A stretch of 15,759 nucleotides of DNA from Pseudomonadota bacterium (GTDB lineage Bacteria; Pseudomonadota; Gammaproteobacteria; Xanthomonadales; Xanthomonadaceae). The translations under genes were made by a program, and so were the position numbers. The notes under the pieces were generated by a model that worked only from the letters and a program-made list of their open reading frames with translations, was not told where the DNA came from and did no database searches. The stretch's first letter is position 1, and every line of letters begins with the position of its first letter. Location: positions 1 through 15,759 of the forward strand of contig JAFAFF010000345.1 in NCBI GenBank assembly GCA_023423605.1, given 5' to 3'. Shown piece by piece: positions 1-8,403 of the stretch.

Positions 1-1
1 G

Positions 2-250
2 ACCAACGGCGGTACCTTCGGCTCGCTGCTGTCCACCCCGATCATCAACCCGCCGCAGAGCGCCATCCTGGGCATGCACGCCATCAAGGAACGCCCCATC
101 GCCGAGAACGGCCAGGTGGTGATCGCGCCGATGATGTACCTGGCGCTGTCCTACGACCACCGCATCATCGACGGCAAGGACTCGGTGCAGTTCCTGGTGG
201 ACATCAAGAACCAGCTGGAAAACCCGGGCCGCATGCTGTTCGGCCTGTAA
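2..250 (+). CDS. sucB: Dihydrolipoyllysine succinyltransferase (E2 of 2-oxoglutarate dehydrogenase), C-terminal part
   Basis: This is the last 82 codons of a gene that begins before the window. It encodes the C-terminal end of the catalytic domain of a 2-oxoacid dehydrogenase E2, which transfers the succinyl group from lipoamide to CoA. Visible family marks are the [20 protein letters not shown] stretch, [11 protein letters not shown] and the active-site signature DHRIIDG, where the His and Asp are the catalytic residues. The stop is TAA at 248-250. The downstream gene is lpd, which gives the common sucA-sucB-lpd order of the oxoglutarate dehydrogenase operon. An acetyltransferase (PDH E2) is the alternative, but the sequence and the neighbouring lpd favour sucB. 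The N-terminal lipoyl and E3-binding domains are outside the window. Confidence 0.9.
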   Translation, partial: TNGGTFGSLLSTPIINPPQSAILGMHAIKERPIAENGQVVIAPMMYLALSYDHRIIDGKDSVQFLVDIKNQLENPGRMLFGL

Positions 251-1819
<1,569 letters not shown>

Positions 1820-1830
1820 TCCCGGTAGCC

Positions 1831-2013
1831 GCCAGCACGGTGGTGGGAACACCAATCACTACTGATGGGCGGGAAGTCCGGCCATCAGTGGTGGGGGAAC
1901 ATCAATCACCACTGATGGATGAGAAGTCCGGCTACCAGTGGTGGGGGAACATCGATCACCACTGACGGATGAGAAGTCCGGCCACCAGTGGTGGATGAAC
2001 ACCCAGCACCAGT
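1831..2013 (+). repeat. 50-bp tandem repeat array behind lpd
   Basis: Three units with an exact 50-bp period (1831-1880, 1881-1930, 1931-1980) are followed by a degenerate fourth beginning at 1981 that runs into a palindrome. The phase mark GAAGTCCG recurs at 1873, 1923 and 1973. Each unit carries an arm like CAGTGGTG (1886, 1936, 1986, with another copy at 2010) and an opposing arm CACCACTG (1907, 1957). In unit 2 this gives a perfect 12-bp inverted repeat (1882-1893 with 1907-1918) around a 13-nt loop. No open reading frame with coding character covers it. It occupies most of the 306-bp lpd 3' gap. Confidence 0.9.
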
Positions 2014-2042
2014 GGTGGGTGACGACCGTTGGTCGTCACCGC
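2014..2042 (+). repeat. 29-bp palindromic (REP-like) element, copy 1
   Basis: Arms GGTGACGACC (2018-2027) and GGTCGTCACC (2031-2040) pair perfectly over 10 bp around a GTT loop. The full 29-bp stretch, including GGTGGG before and GC after, is repeated without change at 13475-13503. The architecture resembles the short palindromic repeats dispersed through Stenotrophomonas and Xanthomonas genomes. Confidence 0.85.
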
Positions 2043-2060
2043 TCCCCATCAAGGCATCCC

Positions 2061-2095
2061 GAACAACCCCGCTTCCGCGGGGTTGTTCGTTTTCC
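2061..2095 (+). terminator. Rho-independent terminator of the suc-lpd operon
   Basis: A perfect 12-bp stem (GAACAACCCCGC at 2061-2072 with 2077-2088) with a TTCC tetraloop is followed by GTTTTCC. The T-rich side lies on the plus strand, so it serves lpd, about 240 bp after its stop codon. The tandem array and palindrome would then be part of the lpd mRNA 3' region. Confidence 0.85.
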
Positions 2096-2125
2096 GCCCG
2101 TGCGCATCCCGGCAGCCGCCAGTCC

Positions 2126-2395
2126 CTACCGGCCCTTCGCCTCCGCCTGTGGGGCATCCCGGCAGGTCTCGTGGCGCATCACGTAATCGCCAATGCGCAG
2201 TTCCTTGTGCACCGTGCATACCTGGGTCCTGGCCACGCTGCGCGGCGCAGGTGCTGCGCCTGCCGCAGCGGCGCTGGCCCGGGCTGTCCCGGCACCGCTC
2301 CCCCGCACCGCCTGGCCGCCGGCCGATGCAAGACCGGCGCCCGCGGCCAGAGCCGCCGCCAACAGCGCCCAGCCCGCGCAGGCTGCCACGTTCAT
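2126..2395 (-). CDS. Small exported protein of unknown function
   Basis: This 89-residue protein is not assigned to a named family. Residues 1-26 form a typical signal peptide: a short N-terminus, a hydrophobic Ala/Leu run and an ASA motif before a Gly-Gly, giving likely cleavage near residue 26. Residues 27-55 are a low-complexity Ala/Gly/Pro/Ser linker. The only ordered-looking part is the C-terminus, with Cys60 in TQVCTVHKELRIGDYVMRHE and Cys78 in ETCRD, which could form a disulfide in the periplasm. The ATG (2395-2393) overlaps the TGA of the preceding gene as ATGA, implying translational coupling with that membrane protein. The stop is TAG at 2128-2126. Confidence 0.72.
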   Translation of the reverse strand: MNVAACAGWALLAAALAAGAGLASAGGQAVRGSGAGTARASAAAAGAAPAPRSVARTQVCTVHKELRIGDYVMRHETCRDAPQAEAKGR

Positions 2396-2607
2396 GCGCT
2401 TGCCGCCCTGCCGCCGCCGAGCAGCCGTGCCGGCAGCATCAGCAGCGCGCCCAGGAACGCGAACAAGGCGGAGAAGGTAATCCCGACCAGCCGGAACGGC
2501 AGGCTGATCAGCCACACCAGCGGCCATGCCAGCAACGCGAGGATGGCCAGCGGCCAGCACAGCACGAACAACAGGCACCACACACCCACGGCGAACAATG
2601 TCTTCAT
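2392..2607 (-). CDS. Small hydrophobic membrane protein of unknown function
   Basis: This 71-residue protein is almost entirely hydrophobic, with two or three likely inner-membrane segments: about residues 3-35 (LFAVGVWCLLFVLCWPLAIL onward) and about 40-63, interrupted by a proline- and tryptophan-rich WPLVWLISLPFRL turn. The start at 2607 is preceded by GGGAG at suitable distance. Longer in-frame starts would prepend arginine-rich sequence lacking membrane character. It overlaps the downstream exported-protein gene by four bases, so the two form a small operon. It lies 123 bp downstream of dnaB on the same strand. I recognise no named domain; the overlap, hydrophobicity and ribosome binding site support a real gene. 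Confidence 0.75.
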   Translation of the reverse strand: MKTLFAVGVWCLLFVLCWPLAILALLAWPLVWLISLPFRLVGITFSALFAFLGALLMLPARLLGGGRAASA

Positions 2608-2730
2608 GACGATCTCCCACGCGGCGAGCCTGCCGTCTGGACGCAGGGTCGCGCACCGCCATGGCCGCCTCAAGCGGATTGCGACGAAACCGGGATATCG
2701 GCCGACGAAGCCGGGTAAACGCCGGCGGCG

Positions 2731-4146
2731 TTACTCGAAGGAGCCTACCGAATCGTGCGACAGGTTGTCGAAGCGGGTGTATTCGCCGAAGAATTTCAAC
2801 TTGCACGACCCGGTCGGACCACCGCGGTGCTTGCCGATGATGATCTCGGCCAGGCCCTTGTCCGGAGAATTTTCCTTGTTGTAGTAATCATCGCGGTAGA
2901 TGAAAACGATCATGTCCGCGTCCTGCTCGATGGCGCCGGATTCGCGCAGGTCAGCCATCACCGGGCGCTTGTCGGTACGCGTTTCCAGCGAGCGGTTGAG
3001 CTGGGACAACGCGATCACCGGCACGTTCAGTTCCTTGGCCAGCCCCTTCAGCGAGCGCGAGATCTCCGAGATTTCCGTAGCGCGGTTTTCGCTGTTGCCC
3101 GGCACGCTCATCAGCTGCAGGTAATCGATCACGATCAACCCCAGGTCGTGCTCGCGCTTCAGGCGCCGGCACTTGGAGCGCAGCACCTCCGGCGACACGC
3201 CCGGCGTATCGTCGATGAATATCTTGGTTTCCTTCAGCATGCGGATGGCACCGGTGACACGGCTCCAGTCCTCGTCTTCCAGCTGTCCGGTGCGCAGGCG
3301 TTGCGCGTTGATGCGTCCATTGGAGGAAATCAGGCGCATCGCCAGCTGCGAGGCCGACATTTCCATCGAGAATACCGCCACGCCCTTCTTCGATTTGATT
3401 GCCGCATATTCGGCGATGTTCAGTGCGAAGGTGGTCTTGCCCATTGCCGGACGCGCGGCCAGGATGATCAGGTCGGTCGGCTGCAGGCCGGCGGTCATCG
3501 CATCGAAATCGGCATAGCCGGTCGGCAGGCCGGTGATGTTGCCGCCGTTCTCGAAACGGTTGCGCAGCTCTTCGAACGCATCCTTCAGCGCACCCGGCAT
3601 GGCGACGAAATCGGTACGGCCACGCGCGCCCTGTTCGGCGATGGCGAACACGGACTTTTCCGCCGTGGCCAGCAGCTCGCTGCTGTCGCGCCCCTCCGGC
3701 TGGAAACCGTCATTGACGATGTCCGTGCCGACCTGGATCAGCTGCCGCAATACCGCCTTGTCGCGCACGATCTCCGCATACGCGACGATGTTGGCGGCCG
3801 ACGGCGTGGTGCTGGCCAGTTCGATCAGGTAGGCGCCATCGCCCACCAGCTCCAGCCTGCCCTGCGATTCGAACCACTCGCCCAGCGTCACCGCATCGAA
3901 AGGACGCCCACGCTCGGACAGCTCGCGGATCGCGCGGTAGATCATCTGATGGTCGCGGCGGTAGAAATCTGCCTCGGTGAGCTGGTCGTTGACGCGGTCG
4001 AAGGCGTCCGGCGCCAGCATCAACCCGCCCAGCACCGCCTGTTCGGCCTCCACCGAATGCGGTGGCACGCGCAGCTGGTCGATACGCGATTCATCGCGGT
4101 CGAAGCGCTCTCTTCGGTCGGAACGGTAGCCGGGACGGGCGGACAT
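2731..4146 (-). CDS. dnaB: Replicative DNA helicase DnaB
   Basis: The 471-residue product is the hexameric 5'-3' helicase of the replication fork. The N-terminal DnaB domain runs from about residue 26 (VPPHSVEAEQAVLGGLM) to 130. The RecA-like C-terminal domain carries Walker A (ARPAMGKTTF, 231-240), Walker B (LIVIDYLQLM, about 337-346), the LSQLNRSLE segment and DLRESGAIEQDAD. The length is normal for the family, with no intein or insertion at the Walker motifs. The start at 4146 begins MSARPGYRSDRRERF; 47 extra residues are possible upstream but look non-coding. AGGA lies 11 nt upstream. A short hairpin (2718-2732) overlaps the stop codon and could be a weak terminator. DnaA-box-like sites lie 60-91 bp upstream. 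Confidence 0.97.
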   Translation of the reverse strand: MSARPGYRSDRRERFDRDESRIDQLRVPPHSVEAEQAVLGGLMLAPDAFDRVNDQLTEADFYRRDHQMIYRAIRELSERGRPFDAVTLGEWFESQGRLELVGDGAYLIELASTTPSAANIVAYAEIVRDKAVLRQLIQVGTDIVNDGFQPEGRDSSELLATAEKSVFAIAEQGARGRTDFVAMPGALKDAFEELRNRFENGGNITGLPTGYADFDAMTAGLQPTDLIILAARPAMGKTTFALNIAEYAAIKSKKGVAVFSMEMSASQLAMRLISSNGRINAQRLRTGQLEDEDWSRVTGAIRMLKETKIFIDDTPGVSPEVLRSKCRRLKREHDLGLIVIDYLQLMSVPGNSENRATEISEISRSLKGLAKELNVPVIALSQLNRSLETRTDKRPVMADLRESGAIEQDADMIVFIYRDDYYNKENSPDKGLAEIIIGKHRGGPTGSCKLKFFGEYTRFDNLSHDSVGSFE

Positions 4147-4205
4147 GGAACGGGGTTTCCTGCTGGGACAAGGCACGAGTGTAGGCATGCGCCGCACGCG
4201 GCCGC

Positions 4206-4237
4206 CATGGACAAGCCTGTGGATAAGCCGTGGAGAA
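4206..4237 (-). promoter_or_regulatory. Cluster of DnaA-box-like sites upstream of dnaB
   Basis: On the minus strand the sequence reads TTCTCCACG (4237-4229), TTATCCACA (4226-4218) and TTGTCCATG (4214-4206), with starts 11 and 12 bp apart. The middle one is a perfect match to the DnaA box consensus TTATCCACA. The outer two differ at two and three positions. They lie 60-91 bp upstream of the dnaB start codon, where a promoter would be expected; a TACACT sequence nearer the gene is a possible -10. Binding is inferred, not shown. Confidence 0.5.
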
Positions 4238-4373
4238 ACGGGGGATATCCGCCAGTGCCTGACCAGCATGGCGCAATCGCATCGCATGAACTGCGACAGG
4301 CACCCTTGCAGCGCCTGTCGCGGGCATTATCGCAGATCGACGCGCGCCGCCAGCGACGCGCCGGGTGCGATGT

Positions 4374-4934
4374 TCAGCCGGCCTTGCCGTGGCGCGCCAC
4401 CAGCGCCAGGAAACGGTCCACATGATCCTGCAGGAATTTCCGGGTGCCATCGTTGCCGATAGTGCCGTCGTCGTCGATCAGGCCATCCTTGTAATGGATG
4501 AATGCTTCCGGCTGGCCAAGCACCTGCATGTCCAGGTAAGCGAGCACGTTGCGCAGATGCTGCTGCGCCATTGCCGTACCTATGGCACCGATGGAGGCAC
4601 CGATCACCGCAGCGGGCTTGCCGGCGAAGGCACTGTCGCCATAGGGACGCGAACCGATGTCGATGGCGTTCTTCAGCACGCCCGGAATCGAGCGGTTGTA
4701 CTCCGGCGTCACGAACAATACGGCGTCGGCATTACGTATCCGTTCCTTCAGGCGTGTTCCCTGCGCCGGGTAGGCCTGGTCGAAATCCTGGTTGTACAAA
4801 GGCAGGTCGCCGATTTCGATGTACTCGAAGCGCGCCTTGCCGGCGGCGAGCTTTTCCAGCGCGCCGGCCAGCCGGCGGTTGATCGATTCCCTGCGCAGGC
4901 TGCCGACCAGGACAGCGATGGTGGGTTCGGCCAT
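4374..4934 (-). CDS. NAD(P)H-dependent FMN reductase (flavodoxin-like fold)
   Basis: This 186-residue protein belongs to the NADPH-dependent FMN reductase family (ChrR/YieF and azoreductase-like), soluble flavoenzymes that reduce quinones, azo dyes or metals. The FMN phosphate-binding loop is GSLRRESINR (11-20), and the second FMN-contacting segment is PEYNRSIPGVLKNAID (77-92). GASIGAIGTAMAQQHLRNVL (112-131) also fits the family. Where relatives usually continue with a Trp after NAID, this protein has Ile-Gly. The start at 4934 has AAGGAG 8 nt upstream. It sits between asnB and dnaB on the same strand, but with gaps of 81 and 227 bp it is probably transcribed on its own. The physiological substrate cannot be read from sequence. 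Confidence 0.88.
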   Translation of the reverse strand: MAEPTIAVLVGSLRRESINRRLAGALEKLAAGKARFEYIEIGDLPLYNQDFDQAYPAQGTRLKERIRNADAVLFVTPEYNRSIPGVLKNAIDIGSRPYGDSAFAGKPAAVIGASIGAIGTAMAQQHLRNVLAYLDMQVLGQPEAFIHYKDGLIDDDGTIGNDGTRKFLQDHVDRFLALVARHGKAG

Positions 4935-4965
4935 GGGGCATGCTCCTTGTGGTCTGGGGAAGCAC

Positions 4966-4971
4966 AGCCTA
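4966..4971 (-). promoter_or_regulatory. Possible -10 element of the FMN reductase gene
   Basis: On the minus strand TAGGCT lies 32 bp before the start codon, a plausible distance for a -10 box with a short leader carrying the AAGGAG site. The same hexamer occurs upstream of the sigma factor gene at 15292-15297. No good -35 is visible, so this is tentative. Confidence 0.25.
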
Positions 4972-4980
4972 GTGGCGCAC

Positions 4981-5015
4981 GCCTTCGACGGCGGTGAAGA
5001 CCGCGCCGTGAAGGC
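4981..5015 (-). terminator. Imperfect hairpin directly after asnB
   Basis: GCCTTC (4981-4986) pairs with GAAGGC (5010-5015), and inner stems 4988-4992 with 5005-5009 and 4993-4995 with 5000-5002 enclose a 4-nt loop. The structure touches the asnB stop codon (5018-5016). There is no T-tract on the minus strand, so it may slow or stabilise rather than terminate alone. Confidence 0.4.
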
Positions 5016-6968
5016 TCAGGGTCCCGGCAAGGGCCGCACATCACGGCGCACCTGCCGCCAGTGCGCCTGCCATGCCTGGAACATCAGCACGTTCCACAGG
5101 TGGGTATGCCACTTGCGCTGGCCGGCCTGGAAGGCCTTCCACAACGGCTGCACGGTGGCCGCCGACAGCATGCCTTCGCGCTCCAGCCGCGCCGGGTCCA
5201 GCAGTTCTTCCGCCCAGGGCCGCAGATCGCCACGCAGCCAGTCGCTCACCGGCGCGCCGAAGCCGCGCTTGGGCCGGTGCACCATCGAATGCGGCACGTG
5301 ACGGCCCAGCACGCGCTTGAGCAGTACCTTGCTGACATCGTCGCGACGCTTGAACGCCAGCGGCAGCGACCACGCGAATTCGGCCACCCGCCAGTCCAGC
5401 AGTGGCGCCCGCGCTTCCAGGCCGACCGCCATGGAGGTACGGTCCACCTTGCACAACAGGTCATCCGGCAGATAGCTCACGAAATCGGCCAGCATCATCG
5501 CGTCGGCCGGCGTACCCGCGCCGTGCAGAGGATCGGCCAGGTCGTAGAAGCTCCCGGCCGGCCGCGCGCCCGGCACCGCCGCCAGCGGATCGCGCCAGCG
5601 TGAGATACGGTTGCGGTACACATCGCCGATGCCACGCGCGCCCGCCTCGGCCAGCAGCGCGGCCACCCCGCCGGTTCGCGATGCCTCCCCCTGCCCGCCC
5701 GCGTGCGCGCCCAGCCAGCGGCGCAGCGGCGCCGGCACCCGGCCCAGCATCTGCCAGTTGCGCAGCGCGCGCACATAGCGCGTGTAGCCGAAGAACAGCT
5801 CGTCGCCACCGTCGCCGGACAACGCCACGGTCACCCCATGGCGGGCCAGCTGCGCCACCAGCGCGGTAGGCACCTGCGAGGCATCGGCAAACGGCTCGTC
5901 GAACATCGCCGGCAGGCGCGGCACCACCGCCAGCGCATCGGCGCCACTGACATACAGCTCGGTGTGATCGCAGCCCAGGTGAGTGGCCAGTTCCCTGGCC
6001 AGCGGCGCTTCATCGTGGTGCGAGCCGCTGAAGCCGATGCTGAAGCTGTGCACCGGCGTGCTGCTCTGCGCCTGCATGAGCGCGGCGACCAGCGAGGAAT
6101 CGGTCCCGCCGGACAGGAACACGCCCACTGGCACGTCCGCGACCATGCGCAGCGCCACCGCATCGTGCAGCAGGCCATCCAGCTGCTGTCCGGCCTCCTC
6201 GATGCTTCCCTGGAACGGCGTGGCCAGCGCGGCCTGCATGCGCGCGCGTGCATCCCAGAACGGTCGCTGCGCCTGCTCCGGGCGGTGTGCGGATGGCCCG
6301 GCGGCCACCGCGGCAGCGTCCAGCCGCAACACCCGTCCCGGCATCATCTTGAAACAGCGCTGGTGGATGGTATGCGGGGCAGGAATGTAGTCCAGCCGCA
6401 GCAGCAGCGTCAGCGCATCGCGGTCGACCTCGTTGTCGAAATCCGGATGCTGCCACAGCGCCTTCAGTTCCGAGCCGAATACCAGCGTCTGGCCGGCCCA
6501 GCCGTAGTACAGCGGCTTCTTGCCGACCCGGTCGCGCACCAGCCACAGGCAGCGCTCATGACGGTCCCACAGCGCGATGGCAAACATGCCATTGCAGCGC
6601 TGCAGGGTCTCTTCCAGCCCCCATTGCAGGATGGCCGCCAGCAGCACTTCGGTATCCGAGTGCCCCCGGAACACGTGGCCCAACGGCTCCAGGCCGGCAC
6701 GCAGCTGTGCGAAGTTGTAGATCTCGCCGTTGTAGGCCAGCAGATAGCGCCCATCGGCCGATGCCATCGGCTGATGGCCCAGCGGCGACAGGTCAAGGAT
6801 GCTCAGCCGCCGGTGCGCCAGTGCGATACCGGCCGCTGCATCCACCCACACGCCGCGGTCATCGGGGCCGCGATGCAGCACGGCATCGCCCATCCGGCCC
6901 GCCAGTGCCTGCAGCACGCCTTCGGCCAGCGCAGGCTCCGGCAACAACATTCCCGCCAATCCACACAT
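5016..6968 (-). CDS. asnB: Asparagine synthetase (glutamine-hydrolysing), AsnB type
   Basis: The product has 650 residues and two domains. The N-terminal class II glutamine amidotransferase begins with the nucleophile Cys2 directly after the initiator Met, followed by LHRGPDDRG (31-39), AHRRLSILDLSPLGHQPM (51-68), YNGEIYNF (79-86) and GHSDTEVLL (102-110). The synthetase domain has the ATP pyrophosphatase loop SGGTDSS (286-292), GDGGDELFFGYTRY and KVDRTSMAVGLEARAPLLD. It would amidate aspartate using glutamine and ATP. Relatives of this size also amidate sugars or peptides in surface-polysaccharide clusters, but no such genes are nearby. The need for Cys2 fixes the start; AGGA lies 9 nt before it. 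The 5' region is flanked by SMAG repeats. Confidence 0.93.
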   Translation of the reverse strand: MCGLAGMLLPEPALAEGVLQALAGRMGDAVLHRGPDDRGVWVDAAAGIALAHRRLSILDLSPLGHQPMASADGRYLLAYNGEIYNFAQLRAGLEPLGHVFRGHSDTEVLLAAILQWGLEETLQRCNGMFAIALWDRHERCLWLVRDRVGKKPLYYGWAGQTLVFGSELKALWQHPDFDNEVDRDALTLLLRLDYIPAPHTIHQRCFKMMPGRVLRLDAAAVAAGPSAHRPEQAQRPFWDARARMQAALATPFQGSIEEAGQQLDGLLHDAVALRMVADVPVGVFLSGGTDSSLVAALMQAQSSTPVHSFSIGFSGSHHDEAPLARELATHLGCDHTELYVSGADALAVVPRLPAMFDEPFADASQVPTALVAQLARHGVTVALSGDGGDELFFGYTRYVRALRNWQMLGRVPAPLRRWLGAHAGGQGEASRTGGVAALLAEAGARGIGDVYRNRISRWRDPLAAVPGARPAGSFYDLADPLHGAGTPADAMMLADFVSYLPDDLLCKVDRTSMAVGLEARAPLLDWRVAEFAWSLPLAFKRRDDVSKVLLKRVLGRHVPHSMVHRPKRGFGAPVSDWLRGDLRPWAEELLDPARLEREGMLSAATVQPLWKAFQAGQRKWHTHLWNVLMFQAWQAHWRQVRRDVRPLPGP

Positions 6969-7020
6969 GCATCCATTTCCTGCGCCAGAACCGTGCGGCG
7001 CTACCTCGGCATTGTGCCTC

Positions 7021-7082
7021 GTAGAGCCGGGCTCTGCCCGGCTGGAGGCATCGCCGCGCAGCGGGACAGAACCCTGCTCTAC
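7021..7082. repeat. SMAG-type inverted dimer 1
   Basis: A palindromic unit starting GTAGAGCCGGGCTC (7021) faces an inverted, more degenerate unit ending CTGCTCTAC (7082), separated by a short spacer. The GTAG terminal tetranucleotide and GC-rich stem match the SMAG repeat family known from Stenotrophomonas maltophilia. It lies in the gap between the minus-strand genes asnB and the glycine-zipper gene. Confidence 0.85.
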
Positions 7083-7095
7083 CTGGGGTCACGTC

Positions 7096-7156
7096 GTAGA
7101 GCCGGGCTCTGCCCGGCTGGACGCTATCGAATCAGCGGGGCAGAGCCCCGCTCTAC
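7096..7156. repeat. SMAG-type inverted dimer 2
   Basis: A second unit identical over the first 25 bp to the start of dimer 1 (7096-7120) faces an inverted unit ending CCCCGCTCTAC at 7156. Only 13 bp separate the two dimers. The dimer lies 33 bp beyond the stop of the minus-strand glycine-zipper gene, so it is likely transcribed into that gene's 3' end and could protect or terminate the mRNA. Confidence 0.85.
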
Positions 7157-7189
7157 GTGGCGCGATGTGTCCGATGCGGGCGGCGCGTG

Positions 7190-8023
7190 TTACTGGCGGT
7201 TGGTGGCCAGGTCCGCAGCCGCGGCCGTCTGCGTGACCAGCTGGCCATCGACCACCGGCAGGCGATCGCTGGCCGGCTTCTCGTTCATGCGGATGGTCTT
7301 CTCGGCACCGTCGTAGCGGTAGGTCACGTCGTAACCCTTGACCACGTCGTTGGTACCCATGGCGATGCGGTTGCCCGGCTTGCTGTCCATGCGCATGGTG
7401 CCGGTGGTGCCATCCTCATTGCGGTAGGTGACGTTGTAACCGGTGACGCGGCTGGATTCGGACGTGGTGGTTTCAGTGTGGCACTGGCGTTCGGTGCGGT
7501 TGACCACGCGGCCACCGACGTGGCGCTTGTCCACCGTGTTGCCCACCACGCCACCGGCCACGGCGCCGGCAGCCGTAGCCACCTTGCGGCCGTTGCCGCC
7601 GCCGATCTGGTTGCCGAGCAGGCCGCCGATCACCGCACCGGCCACCGTGCCGCCGACATTGCCGTCGCGCTCGGGCAGGCGTTCCTGCACCACCACGTCC
7701 TGGCAGACCTCATGCGGCGTCTGCGTGCTGGAGGTCTGCCGCACCGCCTCGGTGCCGATGACGGTGGCGTAGGCCTTCTCCTTCTGCGTGACCGGATCCA
7801 CGCGGAGCACATCGGCATATTCCAGTCCGCGACGGGCGTCGAGGTCCAGTGCATCGCTGCGCGCGCCATCATCGGCCAGCGCACCTTCCGCCGCCGGCGT
7901 TGCGTCATTGGCACCCAGATAATCCGGCGCCTTGTCGTCGCTTTTCATGAAAGCGGCCGTTGCGATGCCACCGACCAGCAGCGCACCCGCGGCGACCAGG
8001 ACAGTAGTAGTAGTGGATTTCAT
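7190..8023 (-). CDS. Glycine-zipper 2TM-domain envelope protein
   Basis: This 277-residue protein has an N-terminal hydrophobic segment (about 7-25) that acts as a signal or anchor. An acidic linker follows, then a glycine zipper at about 122-163 (GGTVAGAVIGGLLGNQIGGG and AAGAVAGGVVGNTVD), typical of 17-kDa-antigen/SlyB-like proteins that pack in or against the outer membrane. The C-terminal part contains two related segments, GYNVTYRNEDGTTGTMRMDSKP (about 195-216) and GYDVTYRYDGAEKTIRMNEKP (about 230-250), apparently a duplicated unit. No lipobox is seen, so it is not a standard lipoprotein. The start at 8023 has AAGGAG 6 nt upstream. Four consecutive ACT-type codons encode Thr4-Thr7. The specific function is unknown. 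Confidence 0.87.
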   Translation of the reverse strand: MKSTTTTVLVAAGALLVGGIATAAFMKSDDKAPDYLGANDATPAAEGALADDGARSDALDLDARRGLEYADVLRVDPVTQKEKAYATVIGTEAVRQTSSTQTPHEVCQDVVVQERLPERDGNVGGTVAGAVIGGLLGNQIGGGNGRKVATAAGAVAGGVVGNTVDKRHVGGRVVNRTERQCHTETTTSESSRVTGYNVTYRNEDGTTGTMRMDSKPGNRIAMGTNDVVKGYDVTYRYDGAEKTIRMNEKPASDRLPVVDGQLVTQTAAAADLATNRQ

Positions 8024-8190
8024 GACCAGCTCCTTGCGGACCACCCGCAACTGTTGACGACGCGGATTGCAGCATGCACTTCCTGAACGCAATCTCCACA
8101 CGATGTTCGCAGATATTCTCCCATTCAGGAAAGAGCCATGGCAGGCGCATGGTAGCGTCTGCACAGGTAGATTCCAGAGGTCGAGATTCC

Positions 8191-8403
8191 ATGGGCAATC
8201 CGATGCTGCTTCCGCTGATCGGCTGGGCGCGCAGGCTGCGCTATCCCACCCTGTTCAAGCTCACCGCCGCGCTGTTCGCCATCACCCTGGTGGTGCCGGA
8301 CCCTGTGCCGTTCGTGGATGAACTGCTGTTCGGCCTGGGCACCCTGCTGCTGGCGAACTGGAAGGCCCGCCCGTCCGTCCGCCAGCCGCTGGAACCGCGT
8401 TGA
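8191..8403 (+). CDS. DUF6116 family small membrane protein
   Basis: This 70-residue protein resembles a family common in Xanthomonadaceae, recognised from RRLRYPTLFKLTAALF (about 14-29), VVPDPVPFVDELLFGLGTLL and LANWK. It has one or two hydrophobic segments (about 20-36 and 42-56) and a basic C-terminus. The start at 8191 is preceded by AGAGG and GAG. An ORF extension to 8074 would add 39 residues lacking family character. Its TGA (8401-8403) overlaps the TTG start of the TatD-family gene, so the two are probably co-transcribed and translationally coupled. No function is known. Confidence 0.82.
   Translation: MGNPMLLPLIGWARRLRYPTLFKLTAALFAITLVVPDPVPFVDELLFGLGTLLLANWKARPSVRQPLEPR

Noticed and set aside
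1831..2042. CRISPR array behind lpd
   Set aside because: The whole 50-bp period is repeated, with no unique spacers separating short constant repeats, and there are no cas genes.
1988..2884. A 298-codon plus-strand frame across the lpd 3' region and the small minus-strand genes
   Set aside because: It crosses a strong terminator and has Arg/Pro/Ser-rich random composition. The minus-strand cassette explains the region better.
2731..4146. Intein or insertion in dnaB
   Set aside because: The Walker A and B regions are continuous and the total length of 471 residues is normal.
4201..4240. Chromosomal replication origin next to dnaB
   Set aside because: Only one perfect DnaA box is present, with no AT-rich unwinding region and no dnaA, dnaN or gyrB nearby. 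A regulatory role is more likely.
2755..4425. A 556-codon open frame antisense to dnaB
   Set aside because: It is a shadow of dnaB with atypical amino-acid composition and no domain. Long antisense frames are expected at this GC content.
6969..7189. Insertion sequence between asnB and the glycine-zipper gene
   Set aside because: The repeats are short palindromic SMAG-type units with no transposase frame and no target-site duplication.
5703..7316. A 537-codon open frame antisense to asnB running through the SMAG repeats
   Set aside because: It is composed of asnB reverse-complement codons plus repeat sequence, with no protein family features.
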